The notes beneath the pieces are model-generated. The model saw nothing but the letters and a program-made list of their open reading frames with translations, made no database searches and was not told the origin of the DNA. Both the position numbers and the translations under genes were made by a program. A stretch of DNA of 42,884 nt. Source: Gammaproteobacteria bacterium (GTDB lineage: Bacteria; Pseudomonadota; Gammaproteobacteria; Steroidobacterales; Steroidobacteraceae). The stretch lies in assembly GCA_005878835.1 (NCBI GenBank), contig VBMV01000141.1, positions 1 through 42,884 on the forward strand, written 5' to 3'. Positions 9,464-17,886 of this stretch are shown here, piece by piece (positions within the stretch are counted from its first letter, which is position 1; every line of letters starts with the position of its first letter).

Positions 9464-9586
9464 TCAGGCGGGCGCGCGATCCGGCTTGCGCTGGCGCGCC
9501 GGCCTGGGTGCGGCGCGCTCGGCCTGCGCGCGCTTGCGCCACGCGTCCTTTTGATTCACCAGCACCACCTCGACCGCGGTGACCTT
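9464..9586 (-). pseudogene. Out-of-frame C-terminal tail of FdsA
   Basis: Immediately beyond the premature fdsA stop, another frame encodes KVTAVEVVLVNQKDAWRKR and a basic tail of 40 residues in all, ending at 9464. This matches the usual C-terminus of FdsA proteins, where a segment like WATNCPEY precedes KVTAVxV. The AAG for the first lysine overlaps the TGA stop by one base. The simplest reading is that about 22 nt have been lost at 9586-9588, moving the tail out of frame. Whether this is a real mutation or a sequencing/assembly error cannot be decided here. Confidence 0.6.
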
Positions 9587-12306
9587 CAGTCGGAGTTCTC
9601 GGTCGTGACCACGTTGGCGTTGGTCTCCGGGAAATGGAACGTGGTGTACACCACGCCCGGCGCGATCTTCTCGGAAACCTTGGCGCGCAGCACGGTCTCG
9701 CCGGCGCGGCTGGTGAGCCCCACCCAGTCCCCGTCGCTGATGCCGCGCACCTCGGCGTCGTGCGGATGGATCTCGAGCAGGTCCTCGGTATGCCACACGA
9801 CATTGTTGGTGCGGCGCGTCTGCGCACCGACGTTGTATTGCGTCAGGATCCGGCCGGTGGTGAGGATCAGCGGGAAACGGCTGGTCGAGCGCTCGCTGGT
9901 CGGCACGTACTCGGTCGGCCAGAACTTGCCCTTGCCGCGCACGAACTGCTGCACGTGCATGGTCGGGGTGCCCTCGGGGGCGGCGTCGTTGCACGGCCAC
10001 TGGATGCTTCCCAGCCGCTCGATCTTCTCGAAGCTCATGCCGGCGAAGGTCGGCGTGAGGCGCGCGATCTCCTCCATGATCTCGCTGGCGTGCTCGTAGT
10101 GCATCGGATAGCCGAGCGCCTCGGACAGCAGGCAGGTGATCTGCCAGTCCTGATAGCCGCCCAGGGGCTCGATGACCTTGCGCACCAGCGAGGTGCGTCG
10201 CTCGGCATTGGTGAAGGTGCCGTCCTTCTCGAGGAACGAGGAGCCCGGCAGGAACACGTGCGCGAACTTCGCCACCTCGTTGAGGAACAGGTCCTGCACG
10301 ATGACGCATTCGAGCGAAGCCATCGCCGCGCTCACGTGGTGCGTGTTGGGGTCGGACTGCACGAAGTCCTCGCCCTGCACGTACATGCCCTTGAAGGTGC
10401 CGTCGAGCGCGGCCTCGAACATGTTGGGGATGCGCAGGCCCGGTTCGGACTGCAGTTGCACCCCCCACACCTCTTCGAAGGACTTGCGCACCACCGGATC
10501 GGACACGTGGCGGTAGGCGCTGAACTCGTGGGGGAAAGAGCCCATGTCGCACGAGCCCTGCACGTTGTTCTGACCGCGCAGCGGGCTGACGCCCACGCCC
10601 TCGCGGCCGAGGTTGCCGGTGGCCATGGCGAGGTTGGCGATGCCCATGACCGCGGTCGTGCCCTGACTGTGCTCGGTGACCCCGAGCCCATAGTAGATGG
10701 CGCTGTTGCCGGCGGTGGCGTACAGGCGTGCGGCGCGCCGCACGCGCTCCGCCGGCACGCCGGTGATCGCTTCCGAGGCCTCCGGGGAGTTGCGCTCTTC
10801 GGCGACGAACGCCTTCCACTTGGCGAACGAGTCCGGCTCGCAGCGCTCGGCCACGTAGGCCTCCTTCACGAAGCCCTCGGTCACCACCACGTGCGCCAGC
10901 GCATTCAGCAGCGCCACGTTGGTGCCGGGCTTGAGCTGCAGATGCGCATCGGCCTCGATGTGCGGCGTGCGCACCAGCGCGATCTCGCGCGGGTCGGCAA
11001 TGATGAGCTTGGCGCCCTGGCGCAGGCGGCGCTTCAGTTGCGAGGCGAACACCGGGTGCCCGTCGGTGGGGTTCGCGCCGATGATCATGACGACGTCCGC
11101 CTTCATGACGGAATCGAACGCCTGCGTGCCGGCGGACTCGCCGAGCGTGTTCTTCAGCCCATAGCCGGTCGGTGAATGGCACACGCGCGCGCAGGTGTCG
11201 ACGTTGTTGGTGCCGAAGGCCGCGCGCACCAGCTTCTGCACCAGGAAGGTCTCCTCGTTGGTGCAGCGCGAGGAGGTGATGCCGCCGATCGAGTCGCGGC
11301 CGTACTTCGCCTGGATGCGCCGCAGCTCGCTGGCGGCATAGCCGATCGCCTCGTCCCAGGAAACCTCGCGCCACTCGTCGCGGATGCTCTTGCGGATCAT
11401 GGGCTTGGTGATGCGGTCGGCGTGCGTGGCATAGCCCCAGGCGAAGCGCCCCTTCACGCAGGCGTGCCCGTGATTGGCCAGGCCCGCGCGATCCGGCGCC
11501 ATGCGCACCACCTCAACGTCCGCGCCCTCGCCGCGCAGCTCCGCCTTGAAGCCGCAGCCCACGCCGCAGTAGGCACAGGTGGTGGTCACGGCGCGCTCGG
11601 GCATCCCCAGGCCGATGATCGATTTCTCGGTGAGCGCCGCGGTCGGGCAGGCCTCGACGCACGCCCCGCAGGAGACGCACTCGGATTCGAGAAACGGCTG
11701 GTCCTGGCTCGCCGCCACCTTGGACTCGAAGCCGCGGCCCTGGATGGTGAGCGCGAAGGTGCCCTGCACCTCGTCACAGGCCCGCACGCAGCGCGAGCAC
11801 ACGATGCACAGCGTGGGATCGAACGCGAAGTAGGGATTGCTCTCGTCGGTGGCCATGGGACGGTGCATGGCGCCGCGCGCGTAGGAGCTGGCGGTGATGC
11901 CGACGCTGTCCGCCATGTCCTGCAGCTCGCAGTGACCGTCCGCCGGACAGCTGGCGCACTCGAGCGGATGGTCCGAGACATACAGGTCGATCATGCCGCG
12001 GCGCAGCTGCAACAGCTTGTCGGATTGCGTGCGGATCTTCATGCCCGCGGCCACGGTGGTGGTGCACGAGGCGGGGTAGCCCTTGCGGCCCTCGATCTCC
12101 ACCAGGCACAACCGGCAGGAGCCGAACGCCTTGAGGGTGTCGGTCGCGCACAGCTTCGGCACCTTGATCCCGGCGAGCGCCGCGGCGCGCATGACGGAGG
12201 TTCCTTCCGGGACCGTGACCGCATGGCCGTCGACCTCGACCGTGACGGTACCGGCGCCGTTCACGGGCTGTGGAGTGCCGAAGTCCTCGTAATCTATCGC
12301 GTACAT
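9586..12306 (-). CDS. fdsA: NAD-dependent formate dehydrogenase alpha (catalytic) subunit, C-terminus frameshifted
   Basis: Catalytic bis-MGD molybdenum subunit oxidising formate to CO2 in the cytoplasm. The 906 residues carry, in order, a [2Fe-2S] domain (C53, C64, C67, C81), a NuoG-type [4Fe-4S] site (H113, C117, C120, C126), a two-cluster ferredoxin domain (C167-C177 and C210-C220), the C244/C247/C251/C283 cluster, and the molybdopterin domain with C376 in RVCHSPTG as the expected molybdenum ligand. It uses cysteine, not selenocysteine. The start at 12306 gives the normal N-terminus. The protein stops at TTENSD, roughly 48 residues before the expected end (about 8 apparently lost and 40 out of frame). 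The missing part is peripheral, so activity may survive. Confidence 0.93.
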   Translation of the reverse strand: MYAIDYEDFGTPQPVNGAGTVTVEVDGHAVTVPEGTSVMRAAALAGIKVPKLCATDTLKAFGSCRLCLVEIEGRKGYPASCTTTVAAGMKIRTQSDKLLQLRRGMIDLYVSDHPLECASCPADGHCELQDMADSVGITASSYARGAMHRPMATDESNPYFAFDPTLCIVCSRCVRACDEVQGTFALTIQGRGFESKVAASQDQPFLESECVSCGACVEACPTAALTEKSIIGLGMPERAVTTTCAYCGVGCGFKAELRGEGADVEVVRMAPDRAGLANHGHACVKGRFAWGYATHADRITKPMIRKSIRDEWREVSWDEAIGYAASELRRIQAKYGRDSIGGITSSRCTNEETFLVQKLVRAAFGTNNVDTCARVCHSPTGYGLKNTLGESAGTQAFDSVMKADVVMIIGANPTDGHPVFASQLKRRLRQGAKLIIADPREIALVRTPHIEADAHLQLKPGTNVALLNALAHVVVTEGFVKEAYVAERCEPDSFAKWKAFVAEERNSPEASEAITGVPAERVRRAARLYATAGNSAIYYGLGVTEHSQGTTAVMGIANLAMATGNLGREGVGVSPLRGQNNVQGSCDMGSFPHEFSAYRHVSDPVVRKSFEEVWGVQLQSEPGLRIPNMFEAALDGTFKGMYVQGEDFVQSDPNTHHVSAAMASLECVIVQDLFLNEVAKFAHVFLPGSSFLEKDGTFTNAERRTSLVRKVIEPLGGYQDWQITCLLSEALGYPMHYEHASEIMEEIARLTPTFAGMSFEKIERLGSIQWPCNDAAPEGTPTMHVQQFVRGKGKFWPTEYVPTSERSTSRFPLILTTGRILTQYNVGAQTRRTNNVVWHTEDLLEIHPHDAEVRGISDGDWVGLTSRAGETVLRAKVSEKIAPGVVYTTFHFPETNANVVTTENSD

Positions 12307-12323
12307 GTTCCGCCTCGCTCGCC

Positions 12324-13865
12324 TTACTTTGCCCGTCCGCGAAAGTCTTCCCGGAAATGCTTCAGTGCGCTCTGCACCGGGAACGGCGCCATGCCGCCCA
12401 GCCCGCACAGCGATCCCTGCACCATGGTCTCGCACAGCTCTTCCAGCAGCCGCACGTTCCGCTCGCCGTCGACACCCGCGAGAATACGGTCGATGACCTC
12501 GACCCCGCGCGTCGAGCCGATCCGGCACGGCGTGCACTTACCGCAGGATTCGATGGCGCAGAATTCCATCGCGTAGCGCGCCATGCGCGCCATGTCGACG
12601 CTGTCGTCGAACACCACGATACCGCCGTGACCGAGCATCGCGCCGATGCCGGCGAACGCCTCGTAGTCGACCGCGGTATCGAACTGGGACGCGGGAATGT
12701 AGGCGCCGAGCGGCCCGCCGACCTGCACGGCGCGGATCGGCTTACCCGTAGCGGTGCCGCCGCCGTAGTCGTACAGCAGCTCGCGCAGCGTGAGCCCGAA
12801 AGCGCGCTCCACCAGGCCGCCGCGGCGGATGTTGCCCGCGAGCTGTATGGGGAGCGTGCCGCGCGATTTCCCCATGCCGAAGCTCGCATAGGCCTCTGCG
12901 CCGTGCTGCAGGATCCACGGCACGCTCGCCAGCGTCACCACGTTGTTGACGATCGTGGGTTGCCCGAACAGGCCCTTGACCGCCGGCAGGGGCGGGCGCA
13001 CGCGCACCTCGCCGCGCCGGCCCTCGAGGCTCTCCAGCATCGAGGTCTCTTCACCGCAGATGTAGGCGCCGGCGCCGACGCGCACCTCGAGATCGAAGCG
13101 CCTGCCCGAGCCGGCGACATCGCTGCCCAGGTAGCGCGCCTGGTGGGCCGCCGCGATGGCGGTTCGCAGCGCGCGCAGCGCATGCGGGTACTCGGCCCGC
13201 AGATAGATGTAGCCCTCGGTCGCCCCCACCGCGATGCCGGCGATGGTCATGCCCTCGATCAGGGCCAGCGGATCGCCTTCCATCAGCATGCGATCGGAGA
13301 ATGTGCCCGAGTCGCCCTCGTCGGCGTTGCAGGTGACGTACTTCTGCCCCGCCGGCTGATCGAGCACCGTCTTCCATTTGATCCCCGTCGGGAAGGCCGC
13401 CCCGCCGCGTCCGCGCAGGCCGGAAGTCGTGATCGCCTGCACGATGGCCGCCGGCTCCATGGACAGTGCCCGGGTGAGCCCCTGGTAGCCGCCGTGCTTG
13501 ACATAATCCGCTACGCTCGTGGGGTCGATGATGCCCACGCGCTCGAAGGTGAGACGCTGCTGACCCTTGAGCCAGGGGATCGCCTCCGTGGCCCCGAGGG
13601 ACAGGGCGTGTGAGCCGCCGTCGAGAAAGTCCGCGTTGAAAAGGCCGGCGACGTCGCCGGTCGTGACGGGGCCGTACGCCAGGCGGCCGCGAGGTGTCAG
13701 CACTTCGATGAGCGGCTCGAGCCAGTAGGCGCCGCGCGAGCCGTTGCGCACCACCTTGACGGCGGCCCGGCGGCGCGCGGCCTCCTCGGCGATCGCGCGC
13801 GCCACCTCACCGGCGCCGAGCGACAGTGCGCCTGCATCGGCGGGTACGTAGACCAGCGTCGTCAT
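12324..13865 (-). CDS. fdsB: NAD-dependent formate dehydrogenase beta subunit (NADH/FMN-binding)
   Basis: The NuoF-like subunit that takes electrons from FdsA clusters through FMN to NAD+. The 513-residue protein has an N-terminal thioredoxin-like part, GRGGAAFPTGIKW (FMN/NADH site), ICGEETSMLESLEG (NADH), and SCGKCTPCRIGSTRG with a later Cys for a [4Fe-4S] cluster. The ATG at 13865 overlaps the fdsG stop by 4 nt and gives MTTLVYVPADAG; the longer open frame upstream is inside fdsG and was rejected. It ends 17 nt before fdsA. Confidence 0.96.
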   Translation of the reverse strand: MTTLVYVPADAGALSLGAGEVARAIAEEAARRRAAVKVVRNGSRGAYWLEPLIEVLTPRGRLAYGPVTTGDVAGLFNADFLDGGSHALSLGATEAIPWLKGQQRLTFERVGIIDPTSVADYVKHGGYQGLTRALSMEPAAIVQAITTSGLRGRGGAAFPTGIKWKTVLDQPAGQKYVTCNADEGDSGTFSDRMLMEGDPLALIEGMTIAGIAVGATEGYIYLRAEYPHALRALRTAIAAAHQARYLGSDVAGSGRRFDLEVRVGAGAYICGEETSMLESLEGRRGEVRVRPPLPAVKGLFGQPTIVNNVVTLASVPWILQHGAEAYASFGMGKSRGTLPIQLAGNIRRGGLVERAFGLTLRELLYDYGGGTATGKPIRAVQVGGPLGAYIPASQFDTAVDYEAFAGIGAMLGHGGIVVFDDSVDMARMARYAMEFCAIESCGKCTPCRIGSTRGVEVIDRILAGVDGERNVRLLEELCETMVQGSLCGLGGMAPFPVQSALKHFREDFRGRAK

Positions 13866-14341
13866 GACGAGGCTGCACCGTCCGCGACCAGCGCATCGAA
13901 GCGCTCGGGCGTGACCCGCCCATACAGCCGGCCGTCGATCATCACCGCGGGCGAGCAGGCGCAATTGCCCAGACAGTAGATCGGCTCGAGCGAGAAGCGC
14001 CCGTCGGCGCTGGTCTGGTGAAAGTCGATGCCCAGACGGCGCCGGGCGTGCGCCGTCAGCGCTTCCGCGCCCATCGACTGGCAGGCCTCGGCCTGGCAGA
14101 CGCTCACCGTGTGAGCACCCGGGCGCGAGCGGCGAAAGTAGTGATAAAAGGTGACGACGCCATGCACTTCCGCGCGCGAGAGGTTCAAGACCTCGGCAAC
14201 TATGGGCACGGCGGCGCCGGGAACATAGCCCAGCGCGGCCTGGATGGCGTGCAACACTTCCAGGAGCGGTCCGGGACGTCCTTTCAGATCCGACGCGATG
14301 CGCTGCACTACGGCGCTTTCGGCCGGGGGTAATGTCTCCAT
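13862..14341 (-). CDS. fdsG: NAD-dependent formate dehydrogenase gamma subunit (NuoE-like)
   Basis: A 159-residue [2Fe-2S] protein of the NuoE/HoxE family that pairs with FdsB. The cluster ligands are C82 and C87 (VCQAEACQS) and C123 and C127 (YCLGNCAC), the expected Cx4C...Cx3C. It is the first gene of the fds operon and possibly of the whole minus-strand cluster to folD. No Shine-Dalgarno is visible before the ATG at 14341, and a TATAAT lies only 10 nt upstream, so the message may be nearly leaderless. Confidence 0.95.
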   Translation of the reverse strand: METLPPAESAVVQRIASDLKGRPGPLLEVLHAIQAALGYVPGAAVPIVAEVLNLSRAEVHGVVTFYHYFRRSRPGAHTVSVCQAEACQSMGAEALTAHARRRLGIDFHQTSADGRFSLEPIYCLGNCACSPAVMIDGRLYGRVTPERFDALVADGAASS

Positions 14342-14351
14342 AGATATATCA

Positions 14352-14357
14352 ATTATA
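14352..14357 (-). promoter_or_regulatory. Candidate -10 box (TATAAT) for the fds operon
   Basis: A perfect TATAAT on the minus strand inside a short AT-rich patch, ending 10 nt before the fdsG ATG. No recognisable TTGACA is found 16-18 nt further up, so a different -35, an activator or an extended element would be needed. With the usual 6-7 nt to the start point, transcription would begin within a few bases of the ATG. Confidence 0.35.
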
Positions 14358-14407
14358 CCGCCTGCGCGAGCTTGGCCCTACACTTACTGCGACCGACAGG
14401 GCAATCC

Positions 14408-15178
14408 GTGGTTCATTCGCACCCTGCCAAGCTCACACCGGCGCGCTGGCTGTTGACGTGGACACTCATGACAGTGGCCGCACCGCACGCGGCCGCGACG
14501 GCCCTGGACACCGAGCTCGCATGGGGCGGCAGTCTCGCCGTCACCAGCGATTACATTTACCGCGGCGTCTCGGAGAGTAACGGCCGTGCGGCCCTGCAGG
14601 CCGACGTGCACGCCGACACGCCGCAGGGCACCTTTGCCGGCGCCTGGGCCTCCACGCGCGACCGTGCGCTGGAACCGGGCGCCGGCTACGACTTCGAGAT
14701 CTACCTCGGGCACCGCGTCGACCTGAGCAGCGCCTGGAACGTGACCTTCAGCGCGCGCAGCCACTATTTCCCGGGCGCGACGGGGGAGGTTTCCGATGAC
14801 TTCCAGGAACTGTCGGCCGTGCTCACCTGGCTCGACCGCTGGACACTGTCGGCATCCGCGATTCCGAATGCGGTGCGCTACTGGTATTACAGGCGCCTCA
14901 GCCGCAGCCCGGCGGGGATCGCCGAGACGACCGCGCAGTGGCTGATCGGTGAGGGGCTGTTCGTCACCGCAGGCGCCGGGTACTACCGCTCGAGCGGCAC
15001 CGGCGCGCGTCGGCTGGCGGCCACCGGCTATGCGTATGGCAACGCGGGCCTTGCGTTCGAGCGGCGACGCTGGCGGCTGGATATCGGCTACTTCTTCGCC
15101 GAGGAGCAGGCGCGCGAGCTGCTCCCCTATCCGCTCGCGCAGCACCGCATCGCCGGCACCCTGAGCTGGCGCTTTTGA
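14408..15178 (+). CDS. TorF/TIGR02001-family putative outer-membrane protein
   Basis: A 256-residue protein with a signal peptide (hydrophobic WLLTWTLMTVAAPHAAATA) followed by the family's hallmark near the mature N-terminus, SLAVTSDYIYRGVSES. The rest is amphipathic beta-strand sequence with alternating aromatics, ending in LSWRF with the terminal Phe typical of outer-membrane barrels. Members (Pfam Gcw_chp) are presumed porin-like, substrate unknown. The GTG at 14408 with AGGG upstream keeps a full signal peptide; a TTG at 14372 or the ATG at 14468 are alternatives, the latter cutting into the signal. It is divergent from fdsG. Confidence 0.8.
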   Translation: MVHSHPAKLTPARWLLTWTLMTVAAPHAAATALDTELAWGGSLAVTSDYIYRGVSESNGRAALQADVHADTPQGTFAGAWASTRDRALEPGAGYDFEIYLGHRVDLSSAWNVTFSARSHYFPGATGEVSDDFQELSAVLTWLDRWTLSASAIPNAVRYWYYRRLSRSPAGIAETTAQWLIGEGLFVTAGAGYYRSSGTGARRLAATGYAYGNAGLAFERRRWRLDIGYFFAEEQARELLPYPLAQHRIAGTLSWRF

Positions 15179-15195
15179 CCGCGCGCGCCGCGCGG
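15179..15195 (+). terminator. Hairpin after the outer-membrane protein gene, weak terminator candidate
   Basis: Directly after the stop codon a perfect hairpin, CCGCGCG-CGC-CGCGCGG. There is no following T-tract, and in DNA this GC-rich such repeats arise often, so termination is only a possibility. Confidence 0.3.
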
Positions 15196-15266
15196 CGGAT
15201 AGTCCTCGGTGACGGTTTTGAACCCGCGAGGGCCGGCCGGCCACTTACCGTAGCAAAGGGTGTGGA

Positions 15267-15917
15267 GTGAAGCCGACAGGTTACAGTAACAGGGACATGG
15301 TGGAACCGACGTACCGCGGGTCAGCCTCGGTGGCGCGTGAGGTGGATCTCATGGCGCGCATTGCCAACGGCGACCGCAAGGCGTTCGAGGAGCTGTACAA
15401 CCTGTACCATCGCCGCATGGCGCGCTTCCTGACGCGCCTCACGCACCGCTACGACCTGGCCGAAGAGGTCATCAACGACACCTTCTGGGTCGTGTGGCGC
15501 AAGGCGCGCGACTTCCGCGGCGACTCCCAGCCCTCGACGTGGATCCTGGGGATTGCCTACCGCAAGGCGCGCAATGCACTGCGCTCCTCGGCACGCCTCG
15601 GACAGCAGAACCTGGAGGTCGAGTCCCTGGCACTCACCAGTGAGGAGCCGTTCCACACCGAGGAGCTGCGCGACTGGCTGGAGCAGGCGCTCGAGCAGCT
15701 CCCGGTCGAGCAGCGCATGGCAGTGGAGCTGTGCTATGAGCTGGGGTATTCCTGCGAAGAGATCGCAAGGATCATGAGTTGTCCGGTGAACACCGTGAAG
15801 ACGCGACTGTTTCATGCGCGCGCGAAACTGCAGAAGCTGCTGCCGCAGCTGGCCGGGGCTGGCGCGAGCGCGCCCCGCGGCGCGGGGCGGCAGGCCGCGC
15901 CGGAGCGTCAGTCATGA
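15267..15917 (+). CDS. ECF RNA polymerase sigma factor
   Basis: A 216-residue sigma-70 family protein with only regions 2 and 4. Region 2 (about residues 25-95) has AFEELYNLYHRRMARFL, DLAEEVINDTFWVVWRKA and the -10-recognition stretch FRGDSQPSTWILGIAYRK. Region 4 (about 130-185) has LPVEQRMAVELCYELGYSCEEIA and the HTH ending in PVNTVKTRLFHARAKL. The GTG at 15267 has AGGG upstream; an ATG at 15297 would remove ten residues. Its stop overlaps the anti-sigma start (ATGA, 15914-15917), so the two are translationally coupled and this sigma is surely held by that anti-sigma. Target promoters are unknown. Confidence 0.93.
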   Translation: MKPTGYSNRDMVEPTYRGSASVAREVDLMARIANGDRKAFEELYNLYHRRMARFLTRLTHRYDLAEEVINDTFWVVWRKARDFRGDSQPSTWILGIAYRKARNALRSSARLGQQNLEVESLALTSEEPFHTEELRDWLEQALEQLPVEQRMAVELCYELGYSCEEIARIMSCPVNTVKTRLFHARAKLQKLLPQLAGAGASAPRGAGRQAAPERQS

Positions 15918-16642
15918 TGGCGAGCCGCGCTTGCCGTCACGAGGAGTGCTGGCTGCTGTTGCCGTGGCTGGCAAACGGCCGGCTGCCGCAGGCCGAGCGC
16001 GCCGGCGTGGAGGAGCACCTGCGCGAGTGTGCGGCCTGCACGCAGGAGCTCGCGCGCCAGCGCCTGCTGTGCCAGGTGTTGACCGAACCGGAGCGCGTGA
16101 GCTATGCGCCTGGACCGTCGTTCCGCAAGCTGATGGATCGCATCGACGGTCGTACGCCGGCAAGTCCGCAAGACCTGCGGCCGGTCGGCCACCGGGGCGT
16201 GCCGGCGGCGCGCGCGGCCGCATGGCGGCCGCCGGGGCTGGCCTGGGCCGCGAGCTTCGTGCTGGCCGTCGGGCTCGCCGCTTTCGCACCCACCGCGTAT
16301 CGCTGGTCGCAATGGCGCTACACCACCCACACCACGAGCGCGCACGCCACGCCCGGCGTCCTGCACGTCGCCTTCGAGCGCTCGCTGCCGGTCGGGGAGC
16401 TGGAGGAAATGCTGCGCTCGGCCGGCGCGCGCGTGGTCGAGGGACCGGGAACGAGTGGAATATTCGGCATCGCGCCGGTCACTACCACGGCGCGCGGCAG
16501 CGCGCCCTCCGGCGAGGTGAGCCCGCAGATGCGCGCGCTCGCGGCGCGATTGCGCGCCGACGCGCGGGTGCTCTGGGTCGAGCCGCTGACAGGGACCGAT
16601 GGGGCAGAGGGCGCGCAGGGACGACGCACGCGCGAACCCTGA
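15914..16642 (+). CDS. Transmembrane anti-sigma factor with zinc-finger (zf-HC2) domain
   Basis: A 242-residue protein. The cytoplasmic N-terminus carries the anti-sigma zinc motif H35-x3-C39-x2-C42 (HLRECAAC) with an upstream Cys near residue 12. One transmembrane helix follows at about 108-127, then a periplasmic part. Residues 149-222 (VLHVAFERSLPVGELEEML, GARVVEGPGTSGIFGI, ADARVLWVEP) resemble the small alpha/beta fold of subtilisin propeptides (I9-like), a resemblance noted by eye only. It sits between the sigma factor and a subtilisin-like gene, overlapping both (ATGA and TGATG), so the periplasmic domain may be the sensor that meets that protein. Confidence 0.88.
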   Translation: MMASRACRHEECWLLLPWLANGRLPQAERAGVEEHLRECAACTQELARQRLLCQVLTEPERVSYAPGPSFRKLMDRIDGRTPASPQDLRPVGHRGVPAARAAAWRPPGLAWAASFVLAVGLAAFAPTAYRWSQWRYTTHTTSAHATPGVLHVAFERSLPVGELEEMLRSAGARVVEGPGTSGIFGIAPVTTTARGSAPSGEVSPQMRALAARLRADARVLWVEPLTGTDGAEGAQGRRTREP

Positions 16643-17865
16643 TGTGCGCCTTCACCCGCGCCGGCATCGTGTGCCTTGCGCTTCTGGGTGGGACCGCTCG
16701 GGCCGCGCCGCCCATTGCGGCGCTCGCCTCCCCGCCGCCGCGGATCGTGGTGGCGTTCGCCAACGAGCCGCACACGACTCCCGCTCCCGCCGGCACCACC
16801 GGCAGCCACTACGCCGGGGACGGCTACCGCGTGGCGCAGAGCGCGCAGCAGCAGGCGCGCCGGGTGGCGGCCGCCTACGCTCTGCGGCCGGTGGCGAGCT
16901 GGCCGATCAAGGCTCTGTCGATGCATTGCGTGGTCTACGAGATCACCGACGGCCGGCCCGTGGCCGAGGTGCTCGCCGCGCTGTCGAAGGATTCGCGCGT
17001 CGTGCTGGCGCAGCCGCTGCAGGAGTTCCACACCCTGAGCGATCCGCCCGCTGCGCGCCCGCCTTACAACGACCCGCTGTATGACCTGCAGACCAATCTG
17101 CTGACGCTCGGCATCGCCCGTGCCCACGAGCGCGCCCAGGGCGCGGGCGTGCGCGTCGCCCTCATCGACACCGGTGTCGATGCGCGGCATCCGGATCTCG
17201 CCGGAAGGATCGTGCGTACGCACTCCTTCCTGGCAACACGCACCCCGGCCGCCTCCTTCCTGCGCCACGGCACCGCCATGGCCGGGCTGATCGCGGCGGT
17301 CACCAACAACCACATCGGCATCGTAGGCATCGCGCCGCAGGCGCAGCTCGAGGTATTCGAAGCCTGCTGGCAGCTGGGGCCGGACGACGACGCGGCGGCC
17401 TGCAACACCTTCACCCTCGCGCAGGCGCTCGCCGCCGCCCTCGCCTCCGGCGCGCCATTGATCAACCTGAGCCTCGCCGGCCCCGCCGACCCGTTGCTGT
17501 CCGCGCTGGTGCAGAGCGGCCTGAAGCACGGCGTGACCTTCGTCGGCGCCGCCGGTGCGGCCGACGAGGGCTTCCCGACGGCGATCCCGGGTGTGATCGC
17601 CGCCTCGGGGAGCGAGCAGGCGCTGCCGCCAGGTGCCTTCACCGCTCCCGCGGAGCACGTGCTCACTCTGCGCCCCGGCGCGCACGCGCTGCTGATGTCG
17701 GGATCCTCGGCGCGCCTCGCCACCGACAGCATCGTGTCGCTGCTGCGCGAGGGCGCGGCGGGCGCTGCCTCCGCAGCGGCGGATCCGGTGGATGTCACGG
17801 CCGCGCTGGCGCGGCTCGACGCGCGCCAACACCGCGGCGCGGTTGCGGTGCGCGCCGGGCACTGA
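16642..17865 (+). CDS. Subtilisin-like (S8) exported protein, probably degenerate
   Basis: A 407-residue protein with a signal peptide (residues 1-21), an I9-like pro-region (about 93-130, VVYEITDGRPVAEVLAAL, VVLAQPLQEFH) and an S8 fold. The triad is recognisable: D176 in ALIDTGVDARHPDL, H209 in RHGTAMAGLIA and S356 in SGSSARLA. Two features are abnormal: the oxyanion asparagine expected in a GN(D/E)G context is Ala306 (GAAGAADEG), and the usual GTSxA around the serine is GSSAR. It may therefore be slow or inactive and serve as a binding or regulatory protein. The ATG overlaps the anti-sigma stop by one base, making it the third gene of the sigma operon. Confidence 0.85.
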   Translation: MCAFTRAGIVCLALLGGTARAAPPIAALASPPPRIVVAFANEPHTTPAPAGTTGSHYAGDGYRVAQSAQQQARRVAAAYALRPVASWPIKALSMHCVVYEITDGRPVAEVLAALSKDSRVVLAQPLQEFHTLSDPPAARPPYNDPLYDLQTNLLTLGIARAHERAQGAGVRVALIDTGVDARHPDLAGRIVRTHSFLATRTPAASFLRHGTAMAGLIAAVTNNHIGIVGIAPQAQLEVFEACWQLGPDDDAAACNTFTLAQALAAALASGAPLINLSLAGPADPLLSALVQSGLKHGVTFVGAAGAADEGFPTAIPGVIAASGSEQALPPGAFTAPAEHVLTLRPGAHALLMSGSSARLATDSIVSLLREGAAGAASAAADPVDVTAALARLDARQHRGAVAVRAGH

Positions 17866-17886
17866 AGCGCACTGCGGGCGCGCGCC

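Noticed and set aside
15211-15255. ECF-type autoregulatory promoter (TGAACC ... CCGTAG) before the sigma gene
   Set aside because: The two elements are 24 nt apart, too far for the usual 16-17-nt ECF spacing.
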